Translations under genes and position numbers: made by a program
Shown: positions 31,935 to 43,346 of the stretch, in pieces
How the letters are laid out: each line of letters starts with the position of its first letter
Position numbering within the stretch: position 1 is the first letter of the stretch
The notes under the pieces: generated by a model
What the model was told of the DNA's origin: nothing
The model's database searches: none
The model's input: only the letters and a program-made list of their open reading frames with translations
Assembly (NCBI GenBank): GCA_021234155.1
Contig: JAJEKV010000010.1
Coordinates: 22,096,833-22,160,832, forward strand
Direction: 5' to 3'
Length of the DNA: 64,000 bases
From: Isoetes taiwanensis
Lineage: Eukaryota > Streptophyta > Lycopodiopsida > Isoetales > Isoetaceae

Positions 31935-33730
31935 GTCAATTGCAGCTATAAAAATATGAAATAATAATATATCTAGTCATACCCGGTGCTTCGTAAGTTC
32001 TATTGTTATCGTCATTGTCTAGATTTGCTTCTTCATCTCCCCGCAATTGTATTCTAATATTCTAACCAATTTATCGTGTCCCATTGCGAATGGCTAATAT
32101 GGGATCAGCACAAATGAGTCTCACCTTGTAGTCAGCGCGGCGAATGCATTCTTATCAAGTTCGACCCCAAAATAATCTCCAAAGCAGGACGAAGATATTC
32201 GTAGTTTTCCGATGGGGGTTGGCAAGGAGTATAGAAAATGATGCGCATCATCTTTTAGAGAGCTTGATTCACGCTTGATAATGAGCCATGCGTGCACAAA
32301 AGTTCACCTAGAGGATATTATGCTAGACACTCCACCGATATTTCGTGGTGGATCTAGTTGGCTCTCAAGATAGTGTAGATTGGTTAGATAAGAAAGTCCT
32401 TGAGACCGGCATTTCATTTCGTGGCTTGTGCAACCAAGTGGGCGCTTGATTTGATAACCGATTGCGTTGGATTTTTGTTTTTCATCGTCATTCCAAAAAT
32501 CAACGCAAGCACATTTTGCCTTAATGGCGGAATTGTGGAGAAAAAAAAAGGTAAGATGCTTCGCTTATAGATTAAAATCAATGCATGTGGAAATTTAGAT
32601 ACTCGTTATTGGGATAGTTCGCAAAGTTATGTCTTCGCAAAAGGCCGGAGCAGTTTTGTCAAGGCAAAGAATTTGCGTGAATGATGTGGTTTCGTTTGAG
32701 ATAGATATCCAAGGTAAAAATTTTACATCACCGGGCTAAGGGATCCTTCGGGGTGCCGGAAATTACGTTGTTGATGCAGGATGCAAATGCCCTTTGCGTA
32801 AAAGTTTTCAGTCGCTTTGGAGTCGATATTTGGTATTGAAGCAACTTAAATTCTATCTTTGATATAACTATAATATGGTAGTTTTGAGCTCGATTAGCTC
32901 CCCGGTTGATCCGAATTTTTGAGCTCTAATTTAGCTTATGGTTGATCCAGAATTTTTGAGGCACTGCCTTATGTATATAAGCATGATGTAGAATACAAAA
33001 AACTGGATATATGATATGATATAGATTTCTGAAATCAGTTTTTCAAAATGGAATTTGAAGATAAAAATATGAAGAAGATGAATATGATCAGGATGGATAT
33101 CAAGAAGATGAATGCCACGATGAATAAGGATATGACAATAATATTGCTTGTTTTAATTTGTATAGGCCTATTTGTGCTATGGGTATTTTGAAAAAGCAGA
33201 TGAATTTAGTGATGGACATGGAGTTGGAGATGGTTGATCCAGAATTTTTTGAGCTCATAATTTAGCTTCTGGTTGATCCAGAGAAAGAGAAAAAAGAAGG
33301 AATTAGAAATGACATATGGATTTACCCCTAGAATTTCTACAACGAGAATATTGGGTAGTCAAAAAGTGGGACTCCCATATCCTCAGTCCAACATCTTTAG
33401 AGAAGCAACAAAATGCAATCTGAATGAGGAACTTGGTGTCCAGCATAGTGGGAGAACTGCTTCTGACGACTCCTTGCAAATCCAAGGCATTAATGTCCCA
33501 TGTGTTAAAGCGTCTGATCAAAATTTGCCTAAAAAATGCCATCGCCCACCTGGCTGGCATCGTCACGACAAATGTCACGGCAAATGTCGACTGCCACGCT
33601 AATTTGCTCTGCGGATGCGCCTAATCAAGCTATGTTCAAGTGTTTTGAGGTATGCAGATTTTAGGTTGTTACACAAAACTTGCTCAGATTTTAGGTTGCT
33701 CAGAACAGCATAGGTATACATAAATTTCAT
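31935..33730. other. Mostly non-coding, repeated 'ggttgatccagaatttttgag'-type words
   Basis: Minus-strand codons just right of the SNF2 block (e.g. DEEANLDNDDNNRTYEAPG near 32000) may be its upstream acidic part. 'tttagctt.tggttgatccag' and 'aatttttgagctc' recur at about 32910-32960 and 33233-33285. A plus-strand frame at 33273-33602 (109 codons, ending KKCHRPPGWHRHDKCHGKCR) is unrecognised. Its Cys/His-rich tail overlaps 'cacgacaaatgtcacg' repeats and is probably an artefact. Confidence 0.4.
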
Positions 33731-33734
33731 AACC

Positions 33735-34015
33735 GACAAATGTCACGACAAATGTCACGACAAATGTCAGACGTCGCATGCGACGTCATGTGACATTACA
33801 GAACATAAGACACGTCAGTACGTACTTGCCACGTGTACTGCCAGGTCGCATGTGACCTGGATCTTGACCGTTGACTATACGTCGCATGCGACGTGGTCTA
33901 CGTAACGCATTTACACGCCCAGACGTATTTGCCAGTGTACGCCAAGTCGTGAGGTGACTTGGCATGTGACCGTTGACACTACGCCGCCGGCGACGCCACG
34001 CCGCATGACGTTAAA
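33735..34015. repeat. CGTCGCATGCGACG-type repeat block upstream of the transposase cassette
   Basis: 'cacgacaaatgt' is repeated three times, followed by 'acgtcgcatgcgacgt' (33772 and 33881), 'ccaggtcgcatgtgacctgg' (33841) and related palindromes ending 'cgccgccggcgacgcc' (33982). A TATA-like site follows at once. It resembles the repeat block at 29.6-30.1 kb and the shorter ones at 40.3, 54.0 and 60.0 kb. Confidence 0.7.
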
Positions 34016-34016
34016 G

Positions 34017-34030
34017 ATTTCTATATAAAC
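34017..34030 (+). promoter_or_regulatory. TATA-box-like site
   Basis: 'tttctatataaac' lies directly after the CG-repeat block and about 110 bp before an ATG (34135). This is the arrangement expected of an En/Spm promoter next to its subterminal repeats. Confidence 0.5.
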
Positions 34031-34134
34031 AACTTTTTCTACCTTCATTGTTATTTTCTTTCGCCCTCTTCCAAAATTCTAAGCCTTTGGTGTTCTTCTT
34101 TTTAACCATATCTTATACTTGTTGCCGCCTCTAC

Positions 34135-34231
34135 ATGGATCACCATGGTCATCGGCATGATCGACGCGAGATGGCCAGAGACGATTGATGCCGCCTTACC
34201 ACCGGGAGGCCGGATATGCGAACCGCCACAT
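34135..34231 (+). other. Possible leader exon 1 of the SET/transposase cassette
   Basis: ATG at 34135 opens MDHHGHRHDRREMARDD and then a stop. A second frame (RLMPPYHREAGYANRHM) stays open to a perfect GTAAGT donor at 34232. The exon is therefore either a leader or carries a small frame error. Downstream intron-like sequence carries the hairpin repeats. Confidence 0.35.
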
Positions 34232-34324
34232 GTAAGTTACCGATTCTTGTATTTAGTAGCCTAGACATATATAAACTAGGAGAGGACGGTAATCGAAAGT
34301 AGTAAAAAAAACGCAGTGTTTTTG

Positions 34325-34610
34325 GTCAAGGACACCTGGCCGCCTCCACCTTGAGTGGAGAGGACCAGATGTGCCAGCCCAAACTCACCTTCATACCTTA
34401 CTAAGTACAATGTAGATTACAAAATTGAGGTGTCGCAGAGTCAAGGTCATATGTCGACTTCACCTTGAGTGGAGGGGACTCTATGTATCGGGCTAGCGTC
34501 TCCAAAAAGATCTTTATTGAAATTGAAACTTATATAAGGGTCAGACTCGAAAGGGCATGGCCTGGCTTCACCTTGAGTGGAGAGGACTACGTGTCCCGCC
34601 CAATTCATCC
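34325..34610 (+). repeat. Three ~110-bp repeats with CTCCACCTTGAGTGGAG hairpin
   Basis: Units start near 34325, 34440 and 34550. Each contains 'c(t)ccaccttgagtggagagg' (in units 2 and 3 'cttcacc'), with CTCCAC/GTGGAG complementary, then 'gac' and a variable 'tgtgcc/tatcgg/gtcccg' tail. Four related units occur at 55.26-55.66 kb in the second cassette. Confidence 0.8.
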
Positions 34611-34651
34611 ATTTAGGATTTAGGGTCTAGGGTTTAGGGTTTAGGGTTTAT
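34611..34651 (+). repeat. Interstitial telomere-type repeats (TTTAGGG)
   Basis: About five copies of TTTAGGG or a one-base variant run in tandem, matching the plant telomere repeat. The short array is internal and inside an intron-like region, so it is a telo-box-like motif and not a chromosome end. Confidence 0.8.
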
Positions 34652-34770
34652 ACTATCATATATTGTATCTATCACAAATTCAAACTATTGTGCAAGATAT
34701 AGTACTTACCTTTTGTAATTGGCGAGGGACAAAATAGTTTGGCGATTGTAAAAGATGTATAAATTTGAAG

Positions 34771-34860
34771 AGACGACTTAGAACGGTTGTTGAAGACCAT
34801 CCGATAAGATTTGGTACATTTGAACAACCCACCGATCCGATGCTCGGCCATGGATATCAG
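34771..34860 (+). other. Possible exon 2 of the cassette gene
   Basis: A 30-codon open block (RRLRTVVEDHPIRFGTFEQP, TDPMLGHGYQ) has ordinary protein composition and is followed by a G|GTTGGTAT-type donor. The family is not recognised. Confidence 0.35.
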
Positions 34861-34957
34861 GTTGGTATACAATTATTATTTGTTTTTTTTTTTTTTTAAG
34901 AGTATCTCTCCCAGTTTAAGTATATATTCAAGATGTTTATGATATCTAAATATGTAG

Positions 34958-35780
34958 GTAGATGATGCTGATGTCTCCTCCAAACTAGATGTGGATTTTG
35001 GTTTAATGTTGTCCATAGAGGCATATGAAACTGGGCAAGAACTTAGATTCATCAATAATGTGGATGGGTGCCGCTCACGCCGAAGTGTTCCCCCGCGGAA
35101 AGAACACGGCGGGCTACAATCATGAGAACATTGCATGTGTCGCACATTTCCCAAGAACGCTTGGCCTCACTGCCCGAGCGTGAAATTCCTGAAGAATTGC
35201 AAAGATTAGTCCGACCCTTTGTTAGGCACCGCAAGACATTTGGCTTGTGGCCAGTAGACTTACCTATCCCTATGGATCAAGAATTTGCTTATTGGGGAAG
35301 AAGATACATCATTATGCGGAGCCGCATTTGTCCGTAAGTCGGATTCGCCTTTATCTCCCACGACGCCAGATAGAAGTGGAGCGAGATACCCACATTCCAT
35401 TAATGCCATATGCAGGTCCCGAGTACGATTGGAAAACTTGGCAAACTTTGACTAAATATGCTTGGCGTATGAGGATTTATGGAATGAATTCCAATGTCGC
35501 TACGATAGTCGTGGGGGCATGTGATGAGGAGTTGAAGTTTATTGATGGTCGGCCAGGGGTTCATGGCAATATTGCAGGGTTCATCAACAGTTCTATTGAC
35601 AACCGTGAGCGATGCAATTGTGAATTTTTAGAGTGTCAAGGAGGGGAGGAAGATTTTTTTACAAGATCTGTAAAAAGCAGATATATCATGGTGTGTGCTA
35701 TTAAAAGCATAAACATTGGAGATGAGTTATTCATCAACTATCGCTATGATAGACCTCTCCCATTTGAGATGGAACAATAG
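34958..35780 (+). CDS. SET-domain protein frame next to a CACTA transposase
   Basis: The acceptor 'tatgtag' at 34957 opens a frame (VDDADVSSKLDVDFGLML...) that hands over near 35068-35337 to IPEELQRLVRPFVRHRKTFG. The final frame starts at or before 35247 (177 codons) and ends at TAG 35778-35780. From ~35337 it reads as a SET domain: SRIRLYLPRRQIEVERDTHI-PLMPYAGPEY (N-terminal strands), ELKFIDGRPGVHGNIAGFIN-SSIDNRERCNCEFLE (where FINHSCNPNCEF is usual) and SRYIMVCAIKSINIGDELFI-NYRYD (where GEEL.YDY is usual). SET proteins methylate lysines, mainly on histones. Here the NHS histidine is replaced (N-S-S), so activity is doubtful. At least one frame change separates the upstream half. It lies 160 bp before the putative first transposase exon on the same strand. 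Confidence 0.65.
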
Positions 35781-35940
35781 TATTGTTGTACTAAAAAAAG
35801 GAATAAAGAGGTTTTTTTTTTTTTAATATGTTTTTTGTCATTCGTGAGTCTATACAAATGGTTGTATGTATTTTATACTTATTACATTATTTGACATGAT
35901 GGTTAATAATTACTCCCCGTTAATGAACTCATTCAGAGCG

Positions 35941-36362
35941 GTCTCCATCCCGATCCATTAGTTCTAAGTTACAGGCAAAGGGAAACCTATCGTCGTGAAT
36001 TTCAAGCCAGAGCGCACCAATATGAAGATATTGCATACGATCAATATGAAGAGGATGAAACTATTGACGAACCCGAGAACGAAGTCTTTCGTGACGAGCC
36101 GATGCTCGATATGTTGCACGCTCTTCAAGAATTACCTGATATTGATTTAGATGATGTCGAGGATGGTGGTGGAGAGGATATGGTAGAAGATGTGGGATAC
36201 CCTTCGAGGATTGGTCGTCTCGACGATGACCCTATTGTTATCGGCGTAAACGCAGCTTATTTCCTCAAGTCTCGAACCTCTCGCTTTGTCGGCGTGCCTG
36301 CTAATTCTCAATCTCCAAACCAAGTTCAAGTGGAGCAATGCAAGTGTCTCTGCTCTATTGAG
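35941..36362 (+). CDS. Putative N-terminal exon of the CACTA TNP2 transposase
   Basis: An open, acidic block (DEPMLDMLHALQELPDIDLD, DVEDGGGEDMVEDVGYPSRI) precedes the transposase core and is followed by a GAG|GTGACA donor-like site. TNP2 proteins carry an acidic N-terminus with a similar 'DML' helix before the conserved core. The ~70-bp gap to the next block (acceptor GCGCAG at 36433) looks like a small intron, although the phases do not join perfectly. Confidence 0.45.
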
Positions 36363-36433
36363 GTGACATACTTATCAAGTCTTTCTATCTTACCACCATC
36401 TCCATCTTTTATCTTACCACTCTTAGATGCGCA

Positions 36434-39397
36434 GGTTATTGCACGAGAAGATCCTTCCAGAGAAGAACAATATGCCTACCGACAGATCTCAAGTTAAGAA
36501 AATGATTCAAGCGAATCGCCTTGGTTATAAAGTCATACATGCATGTCCAAATGATTGTATGATCTTCTATCCCCCTCGCCGAAAGCATGAGAAGTCCACT
36601 CATTGTCTCGTATGTAATGAACCGAGATACGAGAATGACCTAAAGGGAAAAACGGTACCTCGAAGGTTATTCGACACTTTCCAATAATCCCAAGGTATAT
36701 GCATCACCACTTCTTACAAATAGTTGTAAATTCACTTATTTTCTGTGACTTATATGTTGCCTATAATTTATTCTATAGGTTAAAGTTGATGTTCCGTTGC
36801 AAGACATTGGCTAGCCTAATGGACTTCACGGCTACACATGCATCTAGTGATGATGTGATGCGAGTCCCGAGCTTACGCTGGGGCTTGAAGCATGTCGATG
36901 CGACATGGCCCTCGACTTTGGAAAAGAACCACGTAACGTCGCGCTTGGGCCCGCCCACCGATGGCGTAAACACATATGGTACACAATCGACCGCATGGTC
37001 TACATGGCCCGATGATAGTGAACTACAACATACCCCCATGGTTGTTGATGAAGAGTGGGCACATTATGATGACTTTATTGATACCGGGAAGAAAAACCAA
37101 GTAATTTAGATGTGTACCTAAGAATAATTGTGGATGAGTTACTCCCTTTGTGGAACACAGTATTCAGTGTCCACGATGCCCATAAAAATGACGTTTTTAA
37201 TCTTAGAGGTATACTATTGTGGACTATGCATGACTTTCCGGTTTGCCGAAAGTGTTCGGTTTAAGACATCTGGCACTTCCCTTGCATGATATGTGGGGAA
37301 AAGTTGCAGCACCGTCACTCTAAGCATCCAAGAAAGTAGTATACGAGGGTTTTAGGAAGTATTTGCCGCCACGCACCCCTTCGAAAGCAAATGCACAATT
37401 CAAAGGGCAATCAGACTATACGTAACCACCAAGCGTAATTACCATACGAGAATGGGGTGAGCGTTGGGATAAGAAGGAAGAGGGGGAAAATCCGCAAGGG
37501 GAAATCCGTGGGGGGCACCTGCGAATGAGGAGGTCAGAAATGACCTAGACAAAGGAGGATGAGGAATTATACAAATGGTGGCGAGGAAGCCGCGGAGGAG
37601 GAAGTCTTTACCGCCAATATGAAAAGGAAGTCCGCTTTTTATAGACTACCATATTGGACCGACCTATTGATTCAACACCTTTTAGACCCGATGCATATCT
37701 TCAAGAACGTGGAAACTCTTTATGGAAGCATGTATTTGGTCAAAAGACACAACAAATGCCGTGGATGGACCTTAAGGTAAGTAATACAAAGAAAGAGGCA
37801 TGGATCCGAGGTGAAGGGCAAACCACTTCCTCCGCAAAATGGGTTATTGCTAGGTCTGACCATCGACCTATTTATGATGATTTAAGGGCCCTTAGAACAC
37901 CAACCGGTTACATGCAATCATTGCGAACCGCGATTCACAAGTAGTGGGGAGCCGACCGGTTTAAAGTCCCATGATCGCATAAGTTCTTGCATGTAAGCAA
38001 TTGAAGTCCACATATATATGCACTACTATAAAAATGTAACCCATAACTTATATTTGGTGTTTGGATCATGCGAGCTCTTCATGCCCCCGACCTTTAGGGG
38101 AGTTTTAGACAAGGGACCATTGGAGGCAATAAGTGCCCTATCAAAGGTCATAAGGTTGTTACCCATGTTGATTTAGTGGTCCCCCTCGCCTATTTTATTT
38201 GTGGCTAAGTTTTTGTTTTGGACCTCATAGATGGATGTGTAAAAAACTATACCGAAAAGACTAAAATTGAAGAGATGAAAGTGAAAATGGCAGAGGCATG
38301 TTGCTTGTTGGAGAAGGAGTTTCCTACGAGCTTTCTTGACATCAAACCCATCTTTTGGTACATCTTATTGAGGAAGTGGAGCTCATGAACCGTATATGCC
38401 GATGGATGTTTTTCTTGGAAAGGTTTATGAAGGTATTGAAGGATATGGTGCGTCAAAGAGCACGTCCCGAAGGTAGTATGGCGAGGGATGGCTTGCGAAA
38501 AGAGTCACTTTTCTATATGACAGAATATATTTCCGCATTACATCCGTGATGCACCTCGCTATGGAGTGATGAAGGGACGAAGAAGATTGTGGGGGTAGTG
38601 GCGTAAGGCAATGGTATGCGAAGTCATTTCCGCTTTGATATGATCATTAAGGTTAATCAATTTCTTCTTTACAATTCGGCACCAATGGCAAAATGGATTG
38701 CTTCGTTATGAGAACGCAAAGGAAGAAATGGAAGAGAAGAGGCATGAATGGAGACGACATAATAGACGAGCCCCGCACTCGATGGATATGAACCCTGCCT
38801 GGACAAGATGGAAAGAGAATGGGTACTACGAGGCTTTGACCGATGCATATCACAAGGGGGGTATATTACAGCTACTTTTAATGGGCATACGCACAAGGTG
38901 TCATGAAAAAGGTAGTTGCAACAAATTATGTTGATGTCGAAATCGAGTATTTTCTTTTGATGTTATTGTATCTATTGACATTAATGGTGCTTTTGAAGAT
39001 ATATCTTACTCCTCGATATGGTGGCATGGGACCCACTATCGCGGTGAGTTCTCTTGACATACACAGAAGACTTGTGGATCAGCGGAGTCATGGCATCATT
39101 CACGATGGAGTTTCAATCAAGTGTTGCCGATCGTAATCGTCGAGGAAGCCACCTGATTTGGGCCTGAGGTTAAAGACTATAATGGAGGTGGATGTTGGTG
39201 GCAATTTTAAGACCTTCATATTCGATGTCGATTGGTTTGACCTTCAATTAAGGGGCCAGCCTACAAGAAAGTATGATAGAACAAGTGGCTTTTTTCATTT
39301 GTCAACTCTAGCAAGATGTACCCCGGTAGTGAGACGCTTGTCCTTCCGCATAACCGTGGAACAGTACACACATACACATATCCACTTCAAAATTTAG
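36434..39397 (+). pseudogene. CACTA/En-Spm TNP2-type transposase pseudogene
   Basis: Pieces in successive frames reproduce a TNP2 (Transposase_21) protein in order. They are RLLHEKILPEKNNMPTDRSQ and GYKVIHACPNDCMIFYPP (signature ACPNDC, 36510-36575), CLVCNEPRY and LGPPTDGVNTYGTQSTAWST (about 36943). Next come DVYLRIIVDELLPLWNTVFS and LRGILLWTMHDFPVCRKCS (37110-37260), then RKSAFYRLPYWTDLL..LLDPMHIFKN (37624-37710), LRTPTGYMQSLR and ICRWMFFLERFMKVLKDMVR-QRARPEGSMA (38394-38485). The C-terminal DUF4216-like part (VDVGGNFKTFIFDVDWFD, about 39185) closes it. TNP2 is the catalytic transposase that cuts CACTA elements at their termini. Many frameshifts and stops separate these blocks, so the gene is dead although nearly full-length in layout. 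It follows the SET frame on the same strand. Confidence 0.85.
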
Positions 39398-39399
39398 AC

Positions 39400-39594
39400 C
39401 ATCAATATCAATCTCACGCCCAAATTCTTTGACCGCATTTTTTTTCTTTACCGATCGACAAGACCCAACATGGTGGTTTATCATACAAACTACACAATCA
39501 GGGGACTTCCAATATTCCAAGGTATTGTGCTAGAGGAGTCAATAACGTCAAGAGCCCTCCGGCGTGATCAAGGCATTCAAACTCACCCCAAAAT
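39400..39594 (+). other. Short stretch after the transposase, unrecognised
   Basis: A frame continuing to 39718 (IRGLPIFQGIVLEESITSRA...) may be the degraded transposase tail. No domain is recognised. Confidence 0.3.
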
Positions 39595-40310
39595 GAGCAT
39601 CAAGAGGTTGGACCACCAGCCTCATGCAAAGATCTTACACCGAGCAATTCCACCTAAATACGATGTACTTCCGCATTTTAATACAAATGTTGGCAATGCT
39701 AACAATGACGACTCCTAGTTAGCACCTAGAGGAGACGATCATTAAATTCTATATGTCAAATATTATGCACATCCTCGCAATCCTTCCGATAGGCTATGTC
39801 TATTGGTCTTCGTGTGCAATAAAACACATTCAATTCAATTCTTTTTTTCCCCCTCCCCCTTTTGGTATACATTATATCCGGAGGAATAAAGAACGGCCGA
39901 ACATGGGCTCAAAGAAGCCACATAGGCTCAAGCATTGCCTCTAGACTAGAACATGCAAAGAGTCTTCAATGGTATCTTAGTTACTTCCGATTTTCTCTAA
40001 CCTTAAACCAAAGGCCACCACCAAGTTAACTTTGATCATTGCTTAATTTGATGCTATCCACTAGCTTTCATTGTGGATCACCGCTCTACCTTTCAAACAA
40101 CAGATAATAATAATGGTATTTTGTAGGGTGAACAAGTCCAAATACATAGAGTGAACCATGAGGAGCCTACGATGTTGAACGGTAGGCGTTGCATTTCCCT
40201 TAGGGCCTAACATGCTACCTAGGTTCAAACAAGCCTCTTAGGCTCAAGCATTGTCTAGGCTCAAACATGCCCCAAAGATCAAACATGTACACAACAAAAA
40301 TAAAAAATAG
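39595..40310 (+). repeat. Cassette tail, first copy of the ~19.7-kb direct duplication
   Basis: This segment is matched colinearly by 59300-60025: 'agaggttggaccaccagc', 'gagcaattcca', 'ttttaatacaaatgttggca', 'ctagttagcaccta', 'gataggctatgtctattggt', 'gtgcaataaa.cacattcaat', the C-rich run, 'acatgggctcaaagaagcca' and 'gggtgaacaagtcc'. A poly-pyrimidine run 'ttctttttttccccctcccc' lies at 39840. It looks like a 3' UTR and transposon tail. Confidence 0.85.
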
Positions 40311-40313
40311 TTT

Positions 40314-40386
40314 AAACGACGCCGCTATAACAAATAACGCCGCATGCGACGCATTGACGCCGCATGCGACGCATTAATGACGCTTT
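40314..40386. repeat. CG-repeat block (GCCGCATGCGACGC)
   Basis: 'gacgccgctataacaaa' is followed by two copies of 'cgccgcatgcgacgcatt'. GCATGC is central and palindromic. The same 'gctataacaaa' plus CG repeats occurs at 54.04 and 60.03 kb. Confidence 0.75.
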
Positions 40387-40984
40387 AAAACTCATTTCTT
40401 AGTTGGGTTAACATGAGTGGTCTTCCTCGTCACGTAACTTGGTCCCGGAGGGCAACGCCGACGCTCTGAGTCCATTGGGCAGAGTCAAATCGCGATTTCG
40501 AGAGGGAGGTCGCCCGTCCGGCCCCTGTGGCCTTGGGGAGAGGAAATTCGCGCAAGCGACCCGGGGATTTTAGGGTCCGCGGTTCTGGCGTCAACACCTT
40601 CACTCCACGCCAAGTCACGCGGCGCAAGGTCCCGCCTGACCGACAAGGAGAGGGCCTCCAAAACGTAAACCCCGTGGGCTGCCGTGTTCTAGAAGGGTTT
40701 GCGTTTTGGGGGCCGACTTGGTCTGTTGCACTTGGGACCGGCCGAGAAGCCGCAGACGAGAATACGGAGCAAGGAACCGACGGAGCGGAGTTTGGGCCCG
40801 TCCTCCTCCCGATGTGGCAAGTAGAAGTCGGGGGCTTTTGCAAAGTGGCAAGACATTCATAAATTCGCAATTAATGCATTGTACGAAAATAAATTCTGAT
40901 TTTTTGCCAGTGGAATCCTAATCCATTTCCAAAGACACAGCCCAATTTTCGAAATTTTTGGAGAAGGTCTAGGTCAAAGGGTTA

Positions 40985-41530
40985 GCATTAGAACGGTCGG
41001 GGCAGCCCGTTGCAGGGCAACCAAGCTGGCACCCTTCCCCAAGTCAAACGAGGCCAGGGACCTTGCAGGATCCCTCACAAGAGGGAGAGTCCTGGACCCC
41101 AAGAGGCGGGATCCAAAAAGTTCCCGAGGCAGCCCTTCTTCCGCGGGCCCCCCTCGGGGGCTGACGCTTAATGACCACCCTCCCGGAGCCCGTTCCCTCT
41201 ATCCGTGGATTGGATCCTCCGCTCAGGGCCCCTCTTCGAAGGCCCAAAAGATTCCGTGATCGGTCCGGAGAACTTGTCAAACCGCTGGCCCCCGAGGTCG
41301 GCCTTTGTAGAAACCGCAGTTGTCTTGTCGCTCGCACCGGGAGGTTCCTAATGGCAAATCGACCCCGCCAAATCGTCCGAATGGGCTAAAATTACCCTAG
41401 GGAGCAAGTTACAAGGTCGGTTTTGCAAAAGAAAGAAACACTCACGCCCCCACGACAAGATCCCGCATCCACATCCTAGGCCAATTGACTACGAGTGTGA
41501 TGGAAGTGAGCTACTTTGGCGCTTCTTGAG
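40985..41530. repeat. Representative B half-unit
   Basis: Landmarks are 'ggcacccttccccaagtc', 'agagtcctggaccccaagag', 'gcccaaaagattccgtgatc', 'caagttacaaggtcggtttt' and 'tgtgatggaagtgagctact'. Other B halves lie at about 45470-46020, 46590-47140, 47695-48235 and, in array 2, 60690-61230. Their ancestral form is seen at 53.7 and 9.8 kb. Confidence 0.8.
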
Positions 41531-42229
41531 GTCCGGTGGTCTTCCGCCACGGAACTTGGTCCCTGTGGCAACGCCGACGCTTCCGAGTCCATTGGCAGAG
41601 TCAAATCGCGATTCCCGAGGGGAGGTCGCCCGTCCGGCCCCTCTAGGCCTTGGGAGAGGAAATTCGGGCAAAGCGCCCGGGATTTTAGGGTCCGTGGATC
41701 TCAAGGGCCAACACCCCCACTCCATCGCCAAGTCACGGCGCAAAGGTCCCGCCCGACCGACAAGGAGAGGGCCTCCAAAACGTAAACCCCGTGGGCTGCC
41801 GTGTTCTAGAAGGGTTTGGCGCTTTGGGGCCGACTTGGTCCGCTGCACTTGGGACCTGGCCGGAAGCCGCGCAATGGTGAATACCTGGAGCAAGGGGAAC
41901 CGACGGAGCGAGTTTGGGCCTGTCCTCCTCCCGATGTAGAAGTAGAAGTCGGGGGCTTTGGCAAAGGGCAAGACATTCATAAATTCTAGTGCGGGTTGTG
42001 GGATCGTTGTACTTGGGGTTGACCTTGGCTCACTGACATTATACTTGGTCTAAGATTGCATTGAGAATATAAGCATCATAACTATTAGAATGAAGATAAA
42101 ATGATTACTGAAAAGCATCATAACTACTAGAATGAAGATAAATGATTACGTAAAAGCAAAAAGACTAGTGCGGGTTGGGGGGTTAGATTTGGTTGCTTGT
42201 GATGATGGTTGTGTTTCAAAGATCAAGGC

Positions 42230-42790
42230 ATATGGATAGAGAGAATGCCCTTGTTCAAATCTGGACTCCCCCTAAAGATATTTGACATGGATGGCATAAT
42301 TAACTTGTAATGAACTCAATTCGGGGCAAGCAACTTCCGGGGAGTTTAGGGTCCCACCCGGGCGCCAACACCCCTCCATGTCAAGATACGATTGCAAGGT
42401 CCCACCAAATCGACAAGGAGAGGGCCTCCTCCAAACGTAAACCCCGCGGACTTGCCGATTCTAGAAGGGTTTTTGTTTTGGGGCCGAAGTTTTGGTCTTC
42501 CTCGCCACGAACTTGGTCCCTAGGGCAACGCCGACGCTTCGAGTCCATTGGCGAGTCCATTGGAGAGGGGAGATCGCCCGTCCGGCCCCTGTGGCCTTGG
42601 GGAGAGGAAATTCGGCAAGCAGCTTTCCGGGGATTTTAGGGAGCAAGTTACAAGGTCGGTTTTGCAAAAGAAAGAAACACTCACGCCTCCACGACAAGAT
42701 CCCGCGATCCACATCCTAGGCCAATTGACTACGAAAGTGTGATGGAAGTGAGCTACTTTGGCGCTTCTTGAGGTCGGGTGGTCTTCTCGC
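42230..42790. repeat. Rearranged partial unit in array 1
   Basis: 'gagtccattggcgagtccat' shows the A anchor duplicated head-to-tail. A stops early and jumps at about 42640 into the end of B ('gggagcaagttacaaggtcg'). The same unusual junctions occur at about 62243-62475 in array 2, so the rearrangement predates the 19.7-kb duplication. Confidence 0.75.
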
Positions 42791-43346
42791 CACTCTTTAA
42801 CTTGGTCCCCGTGGCAACGCCGACGCTCGAGTCCATTGGCGTAGTCAAATCGCTGATTCCGGAGAGGGGAGGTCGCCTCGTCCGGCCCCGTGGCCTTGGG
42901 GAGAGGAAATTCGGGCAAGCAGCCTCGGGATTTTAGGGTCCGTGGTTCAAGGCCAACACCCCCACTCCATCGCCAAGTCACAAGAAGGTCCCGCCCGGAC
43001 CGACAAGGAGAGGGCCTCCAAAACGAAACCCCGTGGGCTGCCGTGTTCTAGAAGGGTTTTATGCTTTGGGGCCGAGACTTGGTCCCTGCACTTGGGACCG
43101 GCCGAGAAGCCGCAATGAGAATACGGAGCAAGGGGAACCGGACGGAGCGGAGTTTGGGCCTGTCCTCCTCCGATGTGGCAAGTAGAAGTCGGGGGCTTTG
43201 CAGCGGCAAGGCATTCATAAATTCACAATTAATGCATTGTACTTAAAATAAATTCTGATTTTTGCCAACCGGATTCCTAACCCATCTCCAAAGACACGCC
43301 CCAATTTTCGAAATTTTTCGGAGAAGGTCTAGGTCAAAGGGTTAGC

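Noticed and set aside
34611-34651. Chromosome end / true telomere
   Set aside because: There are only about five TTTAGGG copies, followed by normal internal sequence.
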